Shown here piece after piece: positions 49,721 through 63,877 of a stretch of DNA of 64,000 bases. Position numbers and translations under genes: made by a program. This DNA is from Nomia melanderi (Eukaryota > Arthropoda > Insecta > Hymenoptera > Halictidae): positions 5,580,001-5,644,000 of the forward strand of contig NW_027475133.1 of NCBI RefSeq assembly GCF_051020985.1, given 5' to 3'. Position 1 is the first letter of the stretch, and every line of letters begins with the position of its first letter. Under the pieces are notes generated by a model that worked only from the letters and a program-made list of their open reading frames with translations, was not told the origin of the DNA and did no database searches.

Positions 49721-52700
49721 GGAGGCCCTGGCGCATGAATCTGTGCAGCGGGAACGACCTCGGACCACCAGGGGCCGAGAAAACCACAGTCTCATGGGGT
49801 CGGACTCTCAGGGTCAGGGAAAAATCCAATATATATCTGGTGATATCTCGGGTGCTATTACAGATAGAGCAATAAATCAAAGTGCATTGTCTGTAGGAGG
49901 CCCTGGCGCATGAATGTGTGCAACGGGAACGACCCCGGACCACCAGGGGCCGAGAAAACCACAGTCTCATGGGGCCGGACACTCAGGGTCAGGGGAAAAT
50001 CCAATATAGATCTGGTGATATCTCGGGTGCTATTACAGATAGCGCAATAAATCAAAGTGCATTGTCTGTAGGAGGCCCTGGCGCATGAATCTGTGCAGCG
50101 GGAACGACCTCGGACCACCAGGGGCCGAGAAAAGCACAGTCTCATGGGGCCGGACTCTCAGGGTCAGGGTAAAATCCAATATAGATCTGGTGATATCTCG
50201 GGTGCTATTACAGATAGCGCAATAAATCAAAGTGCATTGTCTGTAGGAGGCCCTGGCGCATGAATCTGTGCAGCGGGAACGTCGTCGGACCTCCAGGGGC
50301 CGAGACAACGACCTTCTCATGGGGCCGGACACTCAGGGTCAGGGTAAAATCCAATATATATCTGGTGATATCTCGGGTGCTATAACAGATAGCGCAATAA
50401 ATCAAAGTGCATTGTCTGTAGGAGGCCCTGGCGCATGAATCTGTGCAGCGGGAACGACCTCGGACCACCAGGGGCCGAGAAAACGACCGTCTCATGGGGC
50501 CGGACGCTCAGGGTCAGTGAAAAATCCAGTATATATCTGGTGATATCTCGGGTGCTATTACAGATAGCGCAATAAATCAAAGTGCATTGTCTGTAGGAGG
50601 CCCTGGCGCATGAATCTGTGCAGCGGGAACGACCTCGGACCACCAGGGGCCGAGAAAACCACAGTCTCATGGGGCCGGACACTCAGGGTCAGGGGAAAAT
50701 CCAATATATATCTGGTGATATCTCGGGTGCTATTACAGATAGAGCAATAAATCAAAGTGCATTGTCTGTAGGAGGCCCTCGCGCATGAATCTGTGCAGCG
50801 GGAACAACCTCGGACCACCAGGGGCCGAGAATACCACAGTCTCATGGGGCCGGACACTCAGGGTCAGGGCTAAATCCAATATATATCTGGTGATATCTCG
50901 GGTGCTATTAGAGATAGCGCAATAAACCATAGTGAATTATCTGCAGGAGGCCCTGGCGCATGAATGTGTGCAGCGGGAACGACCTCGGACCACCAGGGGC
51001 CGAGAAAACCGCAGTCTCATGGGGCCGGACACTCAGGGTCAGGGAAAAATCCAATATATATCTGGTGATATCTCGGGTGCTATTAGAGATAGCGCAATAA
51101 ACCAAAGTGAGTTATCTGCAGGAGGCCCTGGCGCCTGAAGCTGTGCAGCGGGAACGACCTCGGACCACCAGGGGCCGAGAAAACGACCGTCTCATGGGGC
51201 CGGACACTCAGGGTCAGTGAAAAATCCAATATATATCTGGTGATATCTCGGGTGCTATTACAGATAGCGCAATAAATCCAAGTGAATTATCTGCAGGAGG
51301 CCCTGGCGCATGAATGTGTGCAGCGGGAACGACCTCGGACCACCAGGGGCCGAGAAAACGACCGTCTCATGGGGCCGGATACTCAGGGTCAGGGGAAAAT
51401 CCAATATATATCTGGTGATATCTCGGGTGCTATTACAGATAGCGCAATAAATCAAAGTGTATTGTCTGTAGGAGACCCTGGCGCATGAACGTGTGCAGCG
51501 GGAACGACCTCGGACCACCAGGGGCCGAGAAAACGACCGTCTCATGGGGCCGGACGCTCAGGGTCAGTGAAAAATCCAATATATATCTGGTGATATCTCG
51601 GGTGCTATTAGAGATAGCGCAATAAACCAAAGTGAATTATCTGCAGGAGGCCCTGGCGCATGAATCTGTGCAACGGGAACGACCTCGGACCACCAGGGGC
51701 CGAGAAAACCACAGTCTCATGGGGCCGGACACTCAGGGTCAGTGGAAAATCCAATATAGATCTGGTGATATCTCGGGTGCTATTACAGATAGCGCAATAA
51801 ATCAAAGTGAATTATATGCAGGAGGCCCTGGCGCATGAATCTGTGCAGCGGGAACGACCTCGGACCACCAGGGGCCGAAAAAACCACAGTCTCATGGGGC
51901 CGGACACTCAGGGTCAGGGTAAAATCCAATATATATCTGGTGATATCTCGGGTGCTATTACAGATAGCGCAATAAATCAAAGTGCATTGTCTGTAGGAGG
52001 CCCTGGCGCATGAATCTGTTCAGCGGGAACGACCTCGGATCACCAGGGGCCGAGACAACCACCGTCTCATGGGGCCGGACACTCAGGGTCAGGGGAATAT
52101 CCAATATATATCTGGTGATATCTCGGGTGCTATTACAGATAGCGCAATAAATCAAAGTGCATTGTCTGTAGGAGGCCCTGGCGCATGAATCTGTGCAGCG
52201 GGAACGACCTCGGACCACCAGGGGCCGAGAAGACCGCAGTCTCATGGGGACGGACTCTCAGGGTCAGGGAAAAATCCAATATATATCTGGTGATATCTCG
52301 GTTGCTAATAGAGATAGCGCAATAAACCAAAGTGAATTATCTGCAGGAGGCCCTAGCGCATGAATCTGTGCAGCGGGAACGTCCTCGGAACTCCAGGGGC
52401 CGAGACAACCACCGTCTCATGGGGCCGGACACTCAGGGTCAGCGTAAAATCCAATATATATCTGGTGATATCTCGGGTGCTATTACAGATAGCGCAATAA
52501 ACCATAGTGAATTATCTGCAGGAGGCCCTGGCGCATGATTCTGTGCAGCGGGAACGACCTCGGACCACCAGGGGCCGAAAAAACCACAGTCTCATGGGGC
52601 CGGATACTCAGGGTCAGGGGAAAATCCAATAAAGATCTGGTGATATCTCGGGTGCTATTACAGATAGCGCAATAAATCAAAGTGCATTGTCTGCAGGAGG

Positions 52701-54299
52701 CCCTGGCGCATGATTCTGTGCAGCGGGAACGACCTCGGACCACCAGGGGCCGAGAAAACCACAGTCTCATGGGGCCGGACACTCAGGGTCAGGGCAAAAT
52801 GCAATATATATCTGGTGATATCTCGGGTGCTATTAGAGATAGCGCAATAAACCAAAGTGAGTTATATGCAGGAGGCCCTGGCGCATGAATCTGTGCAGCG
52901 GGAACGACCTCGGACCACCAGGGGCCGAGAAAACCACCGTCTCATGGGGCCGGACACTCAGGGTCAGGGAAAAATGCTATATATATCTGGTGATATGTCG
53001 GGTGCTATTACAGATAGCGCAATAAATCAAAGTGCATTGTCTGGAGGAGGCCCTGGCGCATGAATCTGGGCAGCGGGAACGACCTCGCACCACCAGAGGC
53101 CGAGAAAACCACAGTCTCATGGGGCCGGACACTCAGGGTCAGGGGAAAATCCAATATATATCTGGTGATATCTCGGGTGCTATTAGATACAGCGCAATAA
53201 ACCAAAGTGAATTATCTGCAGGAGGCCCTGGCGCATGAATCTGGGCAGCGGGAACGACCTCGGACCACCAGGGGCCGAGAAAACCACAGTCTAATGGGGC
53301 CGGACACTCAAGGTCAGGGGAAAATCCAATATATATCTGGTGATATCTCGGGTGCTATTAGAGATAGCGCAATAAACCAAAGTGAATTATCTGCAGGAGG
53401 CCCTGGCGCATGCATCTGTCCAGCGGGAACTACCTCGGACCACCAGGGGCCGAGAAAACGACCGTCTCATGGGGCCGGACACTCAGGGTCAGGGGAAAAT
53501 CCAATATAGATCTGGTGATATCTCGGGTGCTATTACAGATACCGCAATAAATAAAAGTGCATTGTCTGTAGGAGGCCCTGGCGCATGAATCTGTGCAGCG
53601 GGAACGACCTCGGACCACCAGGGTCCGAGAAAACCACAGTCTCATGGGGCCGGACACTCAGTGACAGGGGAAAATCCAGTATATATCTGGAGATATCTCG
53701 GGTGCTATTACACATAGCGCATTAAACCAACGCGCATTGTCTGTACGAGGCCATGGCGCATGAATCTGTGCAGCGGGAACGACCTCGGACCACCAGGGGC
53801 CGATAAAACCACCGTCTCATGGGGCCGGACACTCAGGGTCAGGGGAAAATCCAATATAGATCTGGTGATATCTCGGGTGCTATTACAGATAGCGCAATAA
53901 ATCAAAGTGCATTGTCTGCAGGAGGCCCTGGCGCATGAATCTGAGCAGCGGGAACGACCTCGGACCACCAGGGTCCGAGAAAACCACAGTCTCATGGGGC
54001 CGGACACTCAGTGACAGGGGAAAATCCAGTATATATCTGGAGATATCTCGGGTGCTATTAGAGATAGCGCAATAAACCAAAGTGAATTATCTGCAGGAGG
54101 CCCTGGCGCATGAATCTGTGCAGCGGGAACGACCGCGGACCACCAGGGGCCGAAAAAACCACAGTCTCATGGGGCCGGATACTCAGAGTCAGGGGAAAAT
54201 CCAATATAGATCTGGTGATATCTCGGGTGCTATTACAGATAGCGCCATAAATCAAAGTGCATTGTCTGTAGGAGGCCCTGGCGCATGAATCTGTGCAGC
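49721..54299. repeat. Mosaic satellite segment
   Basis: About 26 monomers, all 175 bases net. At about 53,468-54,060 there is a dimer-scale (350-base) repetition marked by CACTCAGTGACAGGGG and CTGGAGATATC. Between them, near 53,710-53,740, sits ACACATAGCGCATTAAACC followed by AACGCGCATTG, a variant found again inside each 12-mer copy. Other variants are AAATGCTATATATATC (about 52,974), also at 57,174. No other sequence type. Confidence 0.78.
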
Positions 54300-56657
54300 G
54301 GGAACGACCTCGGACCACCAGGGGCCGAGACAACCACCGTCTCATGGGGCCGGACACTCAGGGTCAGGGGAATATCAAATATATATCTGGTGATATCTCG
54401 GGTGCTATTACAGATAGCGCAATAAATCAAAGTGCATTGTTTGTAGGAGGCCCTGGCGCATGAATCTGTGCAGCGGGAACGACCTCGGACCACCAGGGGC
54501 CGAGAAAACCACAGTCTCATGGGGCCGGACACTCAGGGTCAGGGGAAAACCCAATATATATCTGGTGATATCTCGGGTGCTATTACAGATAGCGCAATAA
54601 ATCAAAGTGCATTGTCTGTAGGAGGCCCTGGCGCATGAATCTGTGCAGCGGGAACGACCTCGGACCACCAGGGTCCGAGAAAACCACAGTCTCATGGGGC
54701 CGGACACTCAGGGTCAGGGAAAAATCCATTATATATCTGGTGATATATCGGGTGCCATTAGAGATAGCTCGATAAATCAAAGTGCATTGTCTGCAGGAGG
54801 CCCTGACGCATGAATCTGTGCAGCGGGAACGACCTCGGACCACCAGGGGCCGAGAAAACCACAGTCTCATGGGGCCGAGAACTCAGGGTCAGGCAAAAAT
54901 CCAATATATATCTGGTGATATCACGGGTGCTATTACACATAGCGCATTAAACCAACGCGCATTGTCTGTAGGAGGCCATGGCGCATGAATCTGTGCAGCG
55001 GGAACGACCTCGGACCACCAGGGGCCGATAAAACCACCGCCTCATGGGGCCGGACACTCAGGGTCAGGGGAAAATCCAATATATATCTCGTGATATCTCG
55101 GGTGCTATTACAGATAGCGCAATAAATCAAAGTGCATTGTCTGTAGGAGGCCCTGGCGCATGAATCTGTGCAGCGGGAACGACCTCGGACCACCAGGGGC
55201 CGAGAAAACCACAGTCTCATAGGGCCGGACACTCAGGGTCAGGGGAAAATCCAGTATATATCTGGTGATATCTCGGGTGCTATTAGAGATAGCGCAATAA
55301 GCTAAAGTGAATTATCTGCAGGAGGCCCTGGCGCATGAATCTGTGCAGCGGGAACGTCCTCGGACCTCCAGGGGCCGAGACAACCACCGTCTCAAGGGGC
55401 CGGACACTCAGGGTCAGGGTAAAATCCAATATGTATCTGGTGATATCTCGGGTGCTATTACAGATAGCGCAATAGAACAAAGTGCATTATCTGTAGGTGG
55501 CCCTGTCGCATGAATCTGTGCAGCGGGAACGACCTCGGACCACCAGGGGCCGAAAAAACCACAGTCTCATGGGGCCGGACTCTCATGGTCAGGGTAAAAT
55601 CCAATATATATCTGGTGATATCTCGGGTGCTATTACAGATAGCGCAATAAATCAAAGTGCATTGTCTGTAGGAGGCCCTGGCGCATGAATCTGTGCAGTG
55701 GGAACGACCTCGGACCACCAGGGGCCGAGAAAACGAGCGTCTCATGGGGCCGGACACTCAGGGTCTGGGGAAAATCCAATATAGATCTGGTGATATCTCG
55801 GGTGCTATTAGAGATAGCGTAATAAACCAAAGTGCATTGTCTGTAGGAGGCCCTGGCGCATGAATCTGTGCAGCGGGAACGACCTCGGACCACCAGGGTC
55901 CGAAAAAACCACAGTCTCATGGGGCCGGACTCTCACGGTCAGGGTAAAATCCAATATATATCTGGTGATATCTCGGGTGCTATTAGAGATAGCGCAATAA
56001 ATCAAAGTGCATTGTCTGTAGGAGGCCCTGGCGCATGAATCTGTGCAGCGGGAACGACCTCGGACCACCAGGGGCCGAGAAAACTACAGTCTCATGCGGC
56101 CGGACACTCTGGGTCTGGGGAAAATCCAATATATATCTGGTGATATCTCGGGTCCTATTACAGATAGCGAAATAAATCAAAGTGCATTGTCTGTAGGAGG
56201 CCCTGGCGCATGAATCTGTGCAGCGGGAACGACCTCGGACCACCAGGGGCCGAGGAAACCACAGTCTCATGGGGCCGGACACTCAGGGTCAGGGAAAAAT
56301 CCAATATATATCTGGTGATATCTTGGGTGCTATTAGATATAGCGCAATAAACCAAAGTGCATTATCTGCAGGAGGCCCTGGCGCATGAATCTGTGCAACG
56401 GGAACGACCTCGGACCACCAGGGGCCGAAAAATCCACAGTCTCATGGGGCCGGACACTCAGGGTCAGGGAAAAATCCAATATATATCTGGTGATATCTTG
56501 GGTGCTATTAGCGATAGCGTAATAAACCAAAGTGAATTATCTGCAGGAGGCCCTGGCGCAAGAATCTGTGCAGCGGGAACGACCTCGGACCACCAGGGGC
56601 CGAGACAACAACCGTCTCATGGGGCCGGACACTCAGGGTCAGGGAAAAATCCAATAT
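54300..56657. repeat. 12-mer higher-order repeat, copy 1 with upstream flank
   Basis: This matches 59,025-61,382 at offset 4,725 (27 monomers). The series runs GGGGAATATC, CATTGTTTGTAGG, GGAAAACCCAAT, CATTATATATC with TATATCGGGTGCC, GGCCGAGAACTC, ACACATAGCGCATTAAACC, ATATCTCGTGATATC, ACGTCCTCGGACCTCC, ATATGTATCTGG, GTAGGTGGCCCTG, GCAGTGGGAACG, CACTCTGGGTCTGGGG, TAGATATAGCGC and GAGACAACAACCG. It is interrupted from copies 2 and 3 by about 2.4 kb of other monomers. Confidence 0.9.
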
Positions 56658-59024
56658 AGATCTGGTGATATCTCGGGTGCTATTACAGATAGCGCAATAA
56701 ATCAAAGTGCATTGTCTGTAGGAGGCCCTGGCGCACGAATCTGTGCAGCGGGAACGACCTAGGACCACCCGGGGCCGAGACAACCACCGTCTCATGGGGC
56801 CGGACACTCAGGGTCAGGGGAAAATCCAATATATATCTGGTGATATCTCGGGTTATATTACAGATAGCACAATAAAACAAAGTGCATTGTCTGTAGGAGG
56901 CCCTGGCGCATGAATCTGTGCAGCGGGAACGACCTCGGACAACCAGGGGCCGAGAAAACCACCGTCTCATGGGGCCGGACACTCAGGGTCAGGGAAAAAT
57001 GCAATATATATCTGGTGATATCTCGGGTGCTATTACAGATAGAGCAATAAATCAAAGTGCATTGTCTGTAGGAGGCCCTGGCGCATGAATCTCTGCAGCG
57101 GGAACAACCTCGGACCACCAGGGGCCGAGAAAACCACCGTCTCATGGGGCCGGACACTCAGGGTCAGGGAAAAATGCTATATATATCTGGTGATATGTCG
57201 GGTGCTATTACAGATAGCGCAATAAATCAAAGTGAGTTATCTGCAGGAGGCCCTGGCGCATGTATCTGGGCAGCGGGAAAGACCTCGGACCACCAGGGGC
57301 CGAGAAAACCACAGTCTCATGGGCCCGGACACTCAGGGTCAGGGGAAAATCCAATATATATCTGGTGATATCTCGGGTGCTATTAGAGATAGCGCAATAA
57401 ACCAAAGTGAATTATCTGCAGGAGGCCCTGCCGCATGCATCTGTGCAGCGGGAACGACCTCGGAACACCAGGGGCCGAGAAAACCACCGTCTCATGGGGC
57501 AGGACACTCAGGGTCAGTGAAAAATCCAATATATATCTGCTGATATCTCGGGTGCTGTTACAGATAGCGCAATAAATCAAAGTGCATTGTCTGTAGGAGA
57601 CCCTGGCGCATGAACCTGTGCAGCGGGAACGTTCTCGGACCTCCAGGGACCGAGAAAACCACAGTCTCATGGGGCCGGACACTCAAGGTCAGGGGAAAAT
57701 CCAATATATATGTGGTGATATCTCGGGTGCTATTACAGATAGCGCAATCAATCAAAGTGCATTGTCTGTAGGAGACCCTGGCGCATGAACCTGTCCAGCG
57801 GGAACAACCTCGGACCACCAGGGGCCGAGAAAACCACCGTCTCATGGGGCCGGACACTCTGGGTCAGCGAAAAATCCAATATATATCTGGTGATATCTCG
57901 GGTGCTATTACAGATAGCGCAATAAATCAAAGTGCATTGTCTGTAGGAGGGCCTGGCGCATGACTCTGTGCAGCGGGAACGACCTCGGACCACCAGGGGC
58001 CGAGAAAACTACAGTCTCATGCGGCCGGACACTCAGGGTCTGGGGAAAATGCAATATATATCAGGTGATATCTCGGGTCCTATTACAGATAGCGAAATAA
58101 ATCAAAGTGCATTGTCTGTAGGATGCCCTGGCGCATGAATCTGTGCAGCGGGAACGACCTCGGACCACCAGGGGCCGAGGAAACCACAGTCTCATGGGGC
58201 CGGACACTCAGGGTCAGGGAAAAATCCAATATATATCTGGTGATATCTCGGGTGCTATTACAGATAGCGCAATAAATCAAAGTGCATTGTCTGTAGGAGG
58301 CCCTGGCGCATGACTCTGTGCAACGGGAACGACCTCGGACCACCAGGGGCCGAGAAAACGACAGTCTCAAGGGGCCGGACACTCAGGGTCAGGGGAAAAT
58401 CCAATATATATCTGGTGATATCTTGGGTGCTATTAGAGATAGCGTAATAAACCAAAGTGAATTATCTGCCGGAGGCCCTAGCGCAAGAATCTGTGAAGCG
58501 GGAACGACCTCGGACCACCAGGGGCCGAGAAAACCACAGTCTCATGGGGCCGGACACTCAGGGTCAGGGAAAAATCCAATATATATCTGGTGATATCTCG
58601 GGTTATATTACAGATAGCACAATAAATCAAAGTGCATTGTCTGTAGGAGGCCCTGGCGCATGAATCTGTGCAGCGGGAACGACCTCGGACCACCAGGGTC
58701 CGAGAAAAACACCGTCTCATGGGGCCGCACACTCAGGGTCAGTGAAAAATCCAATATATATCTGGTGATATCTCGGGTGCTATTACAGATAGCGCAATAA
58801 ATCAAAGTGCATTGTCTGCAGGAGGCCCTTGCGAATGCATCTGTTCAGCGGAAACGACCTCGGATCACCAGGGGCCGAGAAAACCACCGACACATGGGGC
58901 CGGACACTCAGGGTCGAGGAAAAATCCAATATATATCTGGTGATATCTCGGGTGCTATTAGAGATAGCGCGATAAATCAAAGTGCATTGTCTGTAGGAGG
59001 CACTGGCGAATGAGTCTGTGCAGC
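56658..59024. repeat. Satellite monomers separating 12-mer copies
   Basis: About 13.5 monomers not belonging to the 12-mer unit. They include GGTTATATTACAGATAGCAC (about 56,851 and 58,601), the AAATGCTATATATATC type (about 57,174) and one divergent-island-like unit near 58,810-58,910 with ACCGACACATGGGG. Confidence 0.78.
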
Positions 59025-61444
59025 AGGAACGACCTCGGACCACCAGGGGCCGAGACAACCACCGTCTCATGGGGCCGGACACTCAGGGTCAGGGGAATAT
59101 CCAATATATATCTGGTGATATCTCGGGTGCTATTACAGATAGCGCAATAAATCAAAGTGCATTGTTTGTAGGAGGCCCTGGCGCATGAATCTGTGCAGCG
59201 GGAACGACCTCGGACCACCAGGGGCCGAGAAAACCACAGTCTCATGGGGCCGGACACTCAGGGTCAGGGGAAAACCCAATATATATCTGGTGATATCTCG
59301 GGTGCTATTACAGATAGCGCAATAAATCAAAGTGCATTGTCTGTAGGAGGCCCTGGCGCATGAATCTGTGCAGCGGGAACGACCTCGGACCACCAGGGTC
59401 CGAGAAAACCACAGTCTCATGGGGCCGGACACTCAGGGTCAGGGAAAAATCCATTATATATCTGGTGATATATCGGGTACCATTAGAGATAGCTCGATAA
59501 ATCAAAGTGCATTGTCTGCAGGAGGCCCTGACGCATGAATCTGTGCAGCGGGAACGACCTCGGGCCACCAGGGGCCGAGAAAACCACAGTCTCATGGGGC
59601 CGAGAACTCAGGGTCAGGCAAAAATCCAATATATATCTGGTGATATCACGGGTGCTATTACACATAGCGCATTAAACCAACGCGCATTGTCTGTAGGAGG
59701 CCATGGCGCATGAATCTGTGCAGCGGGAACGACCTCGGACCACCAGGGGCCGATAAAACCACCGTCTCATGGGGCCGGACACTCAGGGTCAGGGGAAAAT
59801 CCAATATATATCTCGTGATATCTCGGGTGCTATTACAGATAGCGCAATAAATCAAAGTGCATTGTCTGTAGGAGGCCCTGGCGCATGAATCTGTGCAGCG
59901 GGAACGACCTCGGACCACCAGGGGCCGAGAAAACCACAGTCTCATGGGGCCGGACACTCAGGGTCAGGGGAAAATCCAGTATATATCTGGTGATATCTCG
60001 GGTGCTATTAGAGATAGCGCAATAAGCCAAAGTGGATTATCTGCAGGAGGCCCTGGCGCATGAATCTGTGCAGCGGGAACGTCCTCGGACCTCCAGGGGC
60101 CGAGACAACCACCGTCTCAAGGGGCCGGACACTCAGGGTCAGGGTAAAATCCAATATGTATCTGGTGATATCTCGGGTGCTATTACAGATAGCGCAATAA
60201 AACAAAGTGCATTATCTGTAGGTGGCCCTGTCGCATGAATCTGTGCAGCGGGAACGACCTCGGACCACCAGGGGCCGAAAAAACCACAGTCTCATGGGGC
60301 CGGCCTCTCATGGTCAGGGTAAAATCCAATATATATCTGGTGATATCTCGGGTGCTATTACAGATAGCGCAATAAATCAAAGTGCATTGTCTGTAGGAGG
60401 CCCTGGCGCATGAATCTGTGCAGTGGGAACGACCTCGGACCACCAGGGGCCGAGAAAACGACCGTCTCATGGGGCCGGACACTCAGGGTCAGGGGAAAAT
60501 CCAATATAGATCTGGTGATATCTCGGGTGCTATTAGAGATAGCGTAATAAACCAAAGTGCATTGTCTGTAGGAGGCCCTGGCGCATGAATCTGTGCAGCG
60601 GGAACGACCTCGGACCACCAGGGTCCGAAAAAACCACAGTCTCATGGGGCCGGACTCTCACGGTCAGGGTAAAATCCAATATATATCTGGTGATATCTCG
60701 GGTGCTATTAGAGATAGCGCAATAAATCAAAGTGCATTGTCTGTAGGAGGCCCTGGCGCATGAATCTGTGCAGCGGGAACGACCTCGGACCACCAGGGGC
60801 CGAGAAAACTACAGTCTCATGCGGCCGGACACTCTGGGTCTGGGGAAAATCCAATATATATCTGGTGATATCTCGGGTCCTATTACAGATAGCGAAATAA
60901 ATCAAAGTGCATTGTCTGTAGGAGGCCCTGGCGCATGAATCTGTGCAGCGGGAACGACCTCGGACCACCAGGGGCCGAGGAAACCACAGTCTCATGGGGC
61001 CGGACACTCAGGGTCAGGGAAAAATCCAATATATATCTGGTGATATCTTGGGTGCTATTAGATATAGCGCAATAAACCAAAGTGCATTATCTGCAGGAGG
61101 CCCTGGCGCATGAATCTGTGCAACGGGAACGACCTCGGACCACCAGGGGCCGAAAAATCCACAGTCTCATGGGGCCGGGCACTCAGGGTCAGGGAAAAAT
61201 CCAATATATATCTGGTGATATCTTGGGTGCTATTAGCGATAGCGTAATAAACCAAAGTGAATTATCTGCAGGAGGCCCTGGCGCAAGAATCTGTGCAGCG
61301 GGAACGACCTCGGACCACCAGGGGCCGAGACAACAACCGTCTCATGGGGCCGGACACTCAGGGTCAGGGAAAAATCCAATATATATCTGGTGATATCTTG
61401 GGTGCTATTAGCGATAGCGTAATAAACCAAAGTGAATTATCTGC
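59025..61444. repeat. 12-mer higher-order repeat, copy 2 (2,100 bp) with upstream flank
   Basis: The unit proper is about 59,345-61,444. It has the same ordered monomer types as copy 1, with few private changes: CGGGTACCATT (about 59,476), CGGGCCACC (about 59,562), GTGGATTATC (about 60,032), CGGCCTCTC (about 60,302), CGGGCACTC (about 61,178). It ends in TATTAGCGATAGCGTAATAA twice (61,232 and 61,407), leading straight into copy 3. Confidence 0.92.
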
Positions 61445-63498
61445 AGGAGGCCCTGGCGCATGAATCTGTGCAGCGGGAACGACCTCGGACCACCAGGGTC
61501 CGAGAAAACCACAGTCTCATGGGGCCGGACACTCAGGGTCAGGGAAAAATCCATTATATATCTGGTGATATATCGGGTGCCATTAGAGATAGCTCGATAA
61601 ATCAAAGTGCATTGTCTGCAGGAGGCCCTGACGCATGAATCTGTGCAGCGGGAACGACCTCGGACCACCAGGGGCCGAGAAAACCACAGTCTCATGGGGC
61701 CGAGAACTCAGGGTCAGGCAAAAATCCAATATATATCTGGTGATATCACGGGTGCTATTACACATAGCGCATTAAACCAACGCGCATTGTCTGTAGGAGG
61801 CCATGGCGCATGAATCTGTGCAGCGGGAACGACCTCGGACCACCAGGGGCCGATAAAACCACCGTCTCATGGGGCCGGACACTCAGGGTCAGGGGAAAAT
61901 CCAATATATATCTCGTGATATCTCGGGTGCTATTACAGATAGCGCAATAAATCAAAGTGCATTGTCTGTAGGAGGCCCTGGCGCATGAATCTGTGCAGCG
62001 GGAACGACCTCGGACCACCAGGGGCCGAGAAAACCACAGTCTCATGGGGCCGGACACTCAGGGTCAGGGGAAAATCCAGTATATATCTGGTGATATCTCG
62101 GGTGCTATTAGAGATAGCGCAATAAGCCAAAGTGAATTATCTGCAGGAGGCCCTGGCGCATGAATCTGTGCAGCGGGAACGTCCTCGGACCTCCAGGGGC
62201 CGAGACAACCACCGTCTCAAGGGGCCGGACACTCAGGGTCAGGGTAAAATCCAATATGTATCTGGTGATATCTCGGGTGCTATTACAGATAGCGCAATAA
62301 AACAAAGTGCATTATCTGTAGGTGGCCCTGTCGCATGAATCTGTGCAGCGGGAACGACCTCGGACCACCAGGGGCCGAAAAAACCACAGTCTCATGGGGC
62401 CGGACTCTCATGGTCAGGGTAAAATCCAATATATATCTGGTGATATCTCGGGTGCTATTACAGATAGCGCAATAAATCAAAGTGCATTGTCTGTAGGAGG
62501 CCCTGGCGCATGAATCTGTGCAGTGGGAACGACCTCGGACCACCAGGGGCCGAGAAAACGACCGTCTCATGGGGCCGGACACTCAGAGTCAGGGGAAAAT
62601 CCAATATAGATCTGGTGATATCTCGGGTGCTATTAGAGATAGCGTAATAAACCAAAGTGCATTGTCTGTAGGAGGCCCTGGCGCATGAATCTGTGCAGCG
62701 GGAACGACCTCGGACCACCAGGGTCCGAAAAAACCACAGTCTCATGGGGCCGGACTCTCACGGTCAGGGTAAAATCCAATATATATCTGGTGATATCTCG
62801 GGTGCTATTAGAGATAGCGCAATAAATCAAAGTGCATTGTCTGTAGGAGGCCCTGGCGCATGAATCTGTGCAGCGGGAACGACCTCGGACCACCAGGGGC
62901 CGAGAAAACTACAGTCTCATGCGGCCGGACACTCTGGGTCTGGGGAAAATCCAATATATATCTGGTGATATCTCGGGTCCTATTACAGATAGCGAAATAA
63001 ATCAAAGTGCATTGTCTGTAGGAGGCCCTGGCGCATGAATCTGTGCAGCGGGAACGACCTCGGACCACCAGGGGCCGAGGAAACCACAGTCTCATGGGGC
63101 CGGACACTCAGGGTCAGGGAAAAATCCAATATATATCTGGTGATATCTTGGGTGCTATTAGATATAGCGCAATAAACCAAAGTGCATTATCTGCAGGAGG
63201 CCCTGGCGCATGAATCTGTGCAACGGGAACGACCTCGGACCACCAGGGGCCGAAAAATCCACAGTCTCATGGGGCCGGACACTCAGGGTCAGGGAAAAAT
63301 CCAATATATATCTGGTGATATCTTGGGTGCTATTAGCGATAGCGTAATAAACCAAAGTGAATTATCTGCAGGAGGCCCTGGCGCAAGAATCTGTGCAGCG
63401 GGAACGACCTCGGACCACCAGGGGCCGAGACAACAACCGTCTCATGGGGCCGGACACTCAGGGTCAGGGAAAAATCCAATATATATCTGGTGATATCT
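61445..63498. repeat. 12-mer higher-order repeat, copy 3
   Basis: This matches copy 2 at an exact offset of 2,100 bases from about 61,445 until about 63,498, where copy 2 has TATCTTGGG and this copy has TATCTCGGG with AGAGATAGCGC. Differences from copy 2 are isolated bases (GACACTCAGAGTC near 62,582). With copy 2 it forms a direct tandem HOR. Confidence 0.92.
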
Positions 63499-63877
63499 CG
63501 GGTGCTATTAGAGATAGCGCAATAAACCAAAGTGAATTATCTGCAGGATGCCCTGGCACATGAATCTGTGCAGCGGGAACGACCTCGGACCACCAGGGGC
63601 CGAGACAACCACCGTCTCATGGGGCCGGACACTCAGGGTCAGGGTAAAATCCAATATATATCTGGTGATATCTCGGGTGCTATTACAGATAGCGCAATAA
63701 ATCAAAGTGCATTGTCTGTAGGAGGCCCTGGCGCATGAATCTGTGAAGCGGCAACGACCTCGGACCACAAGGGGCCGAGAAAACCACAGTCTCATAGGGC
63801 CGGACACTCAGGGTCAGGGGAAAATCCAGTATATATCTGGTGATATCTCGGGTGCTATTAGAGATAGCGCAATAAAC
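63499..63877. repeat. Satellite monomers after the last 12-mer copy
   Basis: Just over two monomers, with GGATGCCCTGGCACATG (about 63,546), GAGACAACCACCG and GTGAAGCGGCAACG (also near 3,192 and 42,567). No flanking unique DNA is reached. Confidence 0.85.
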
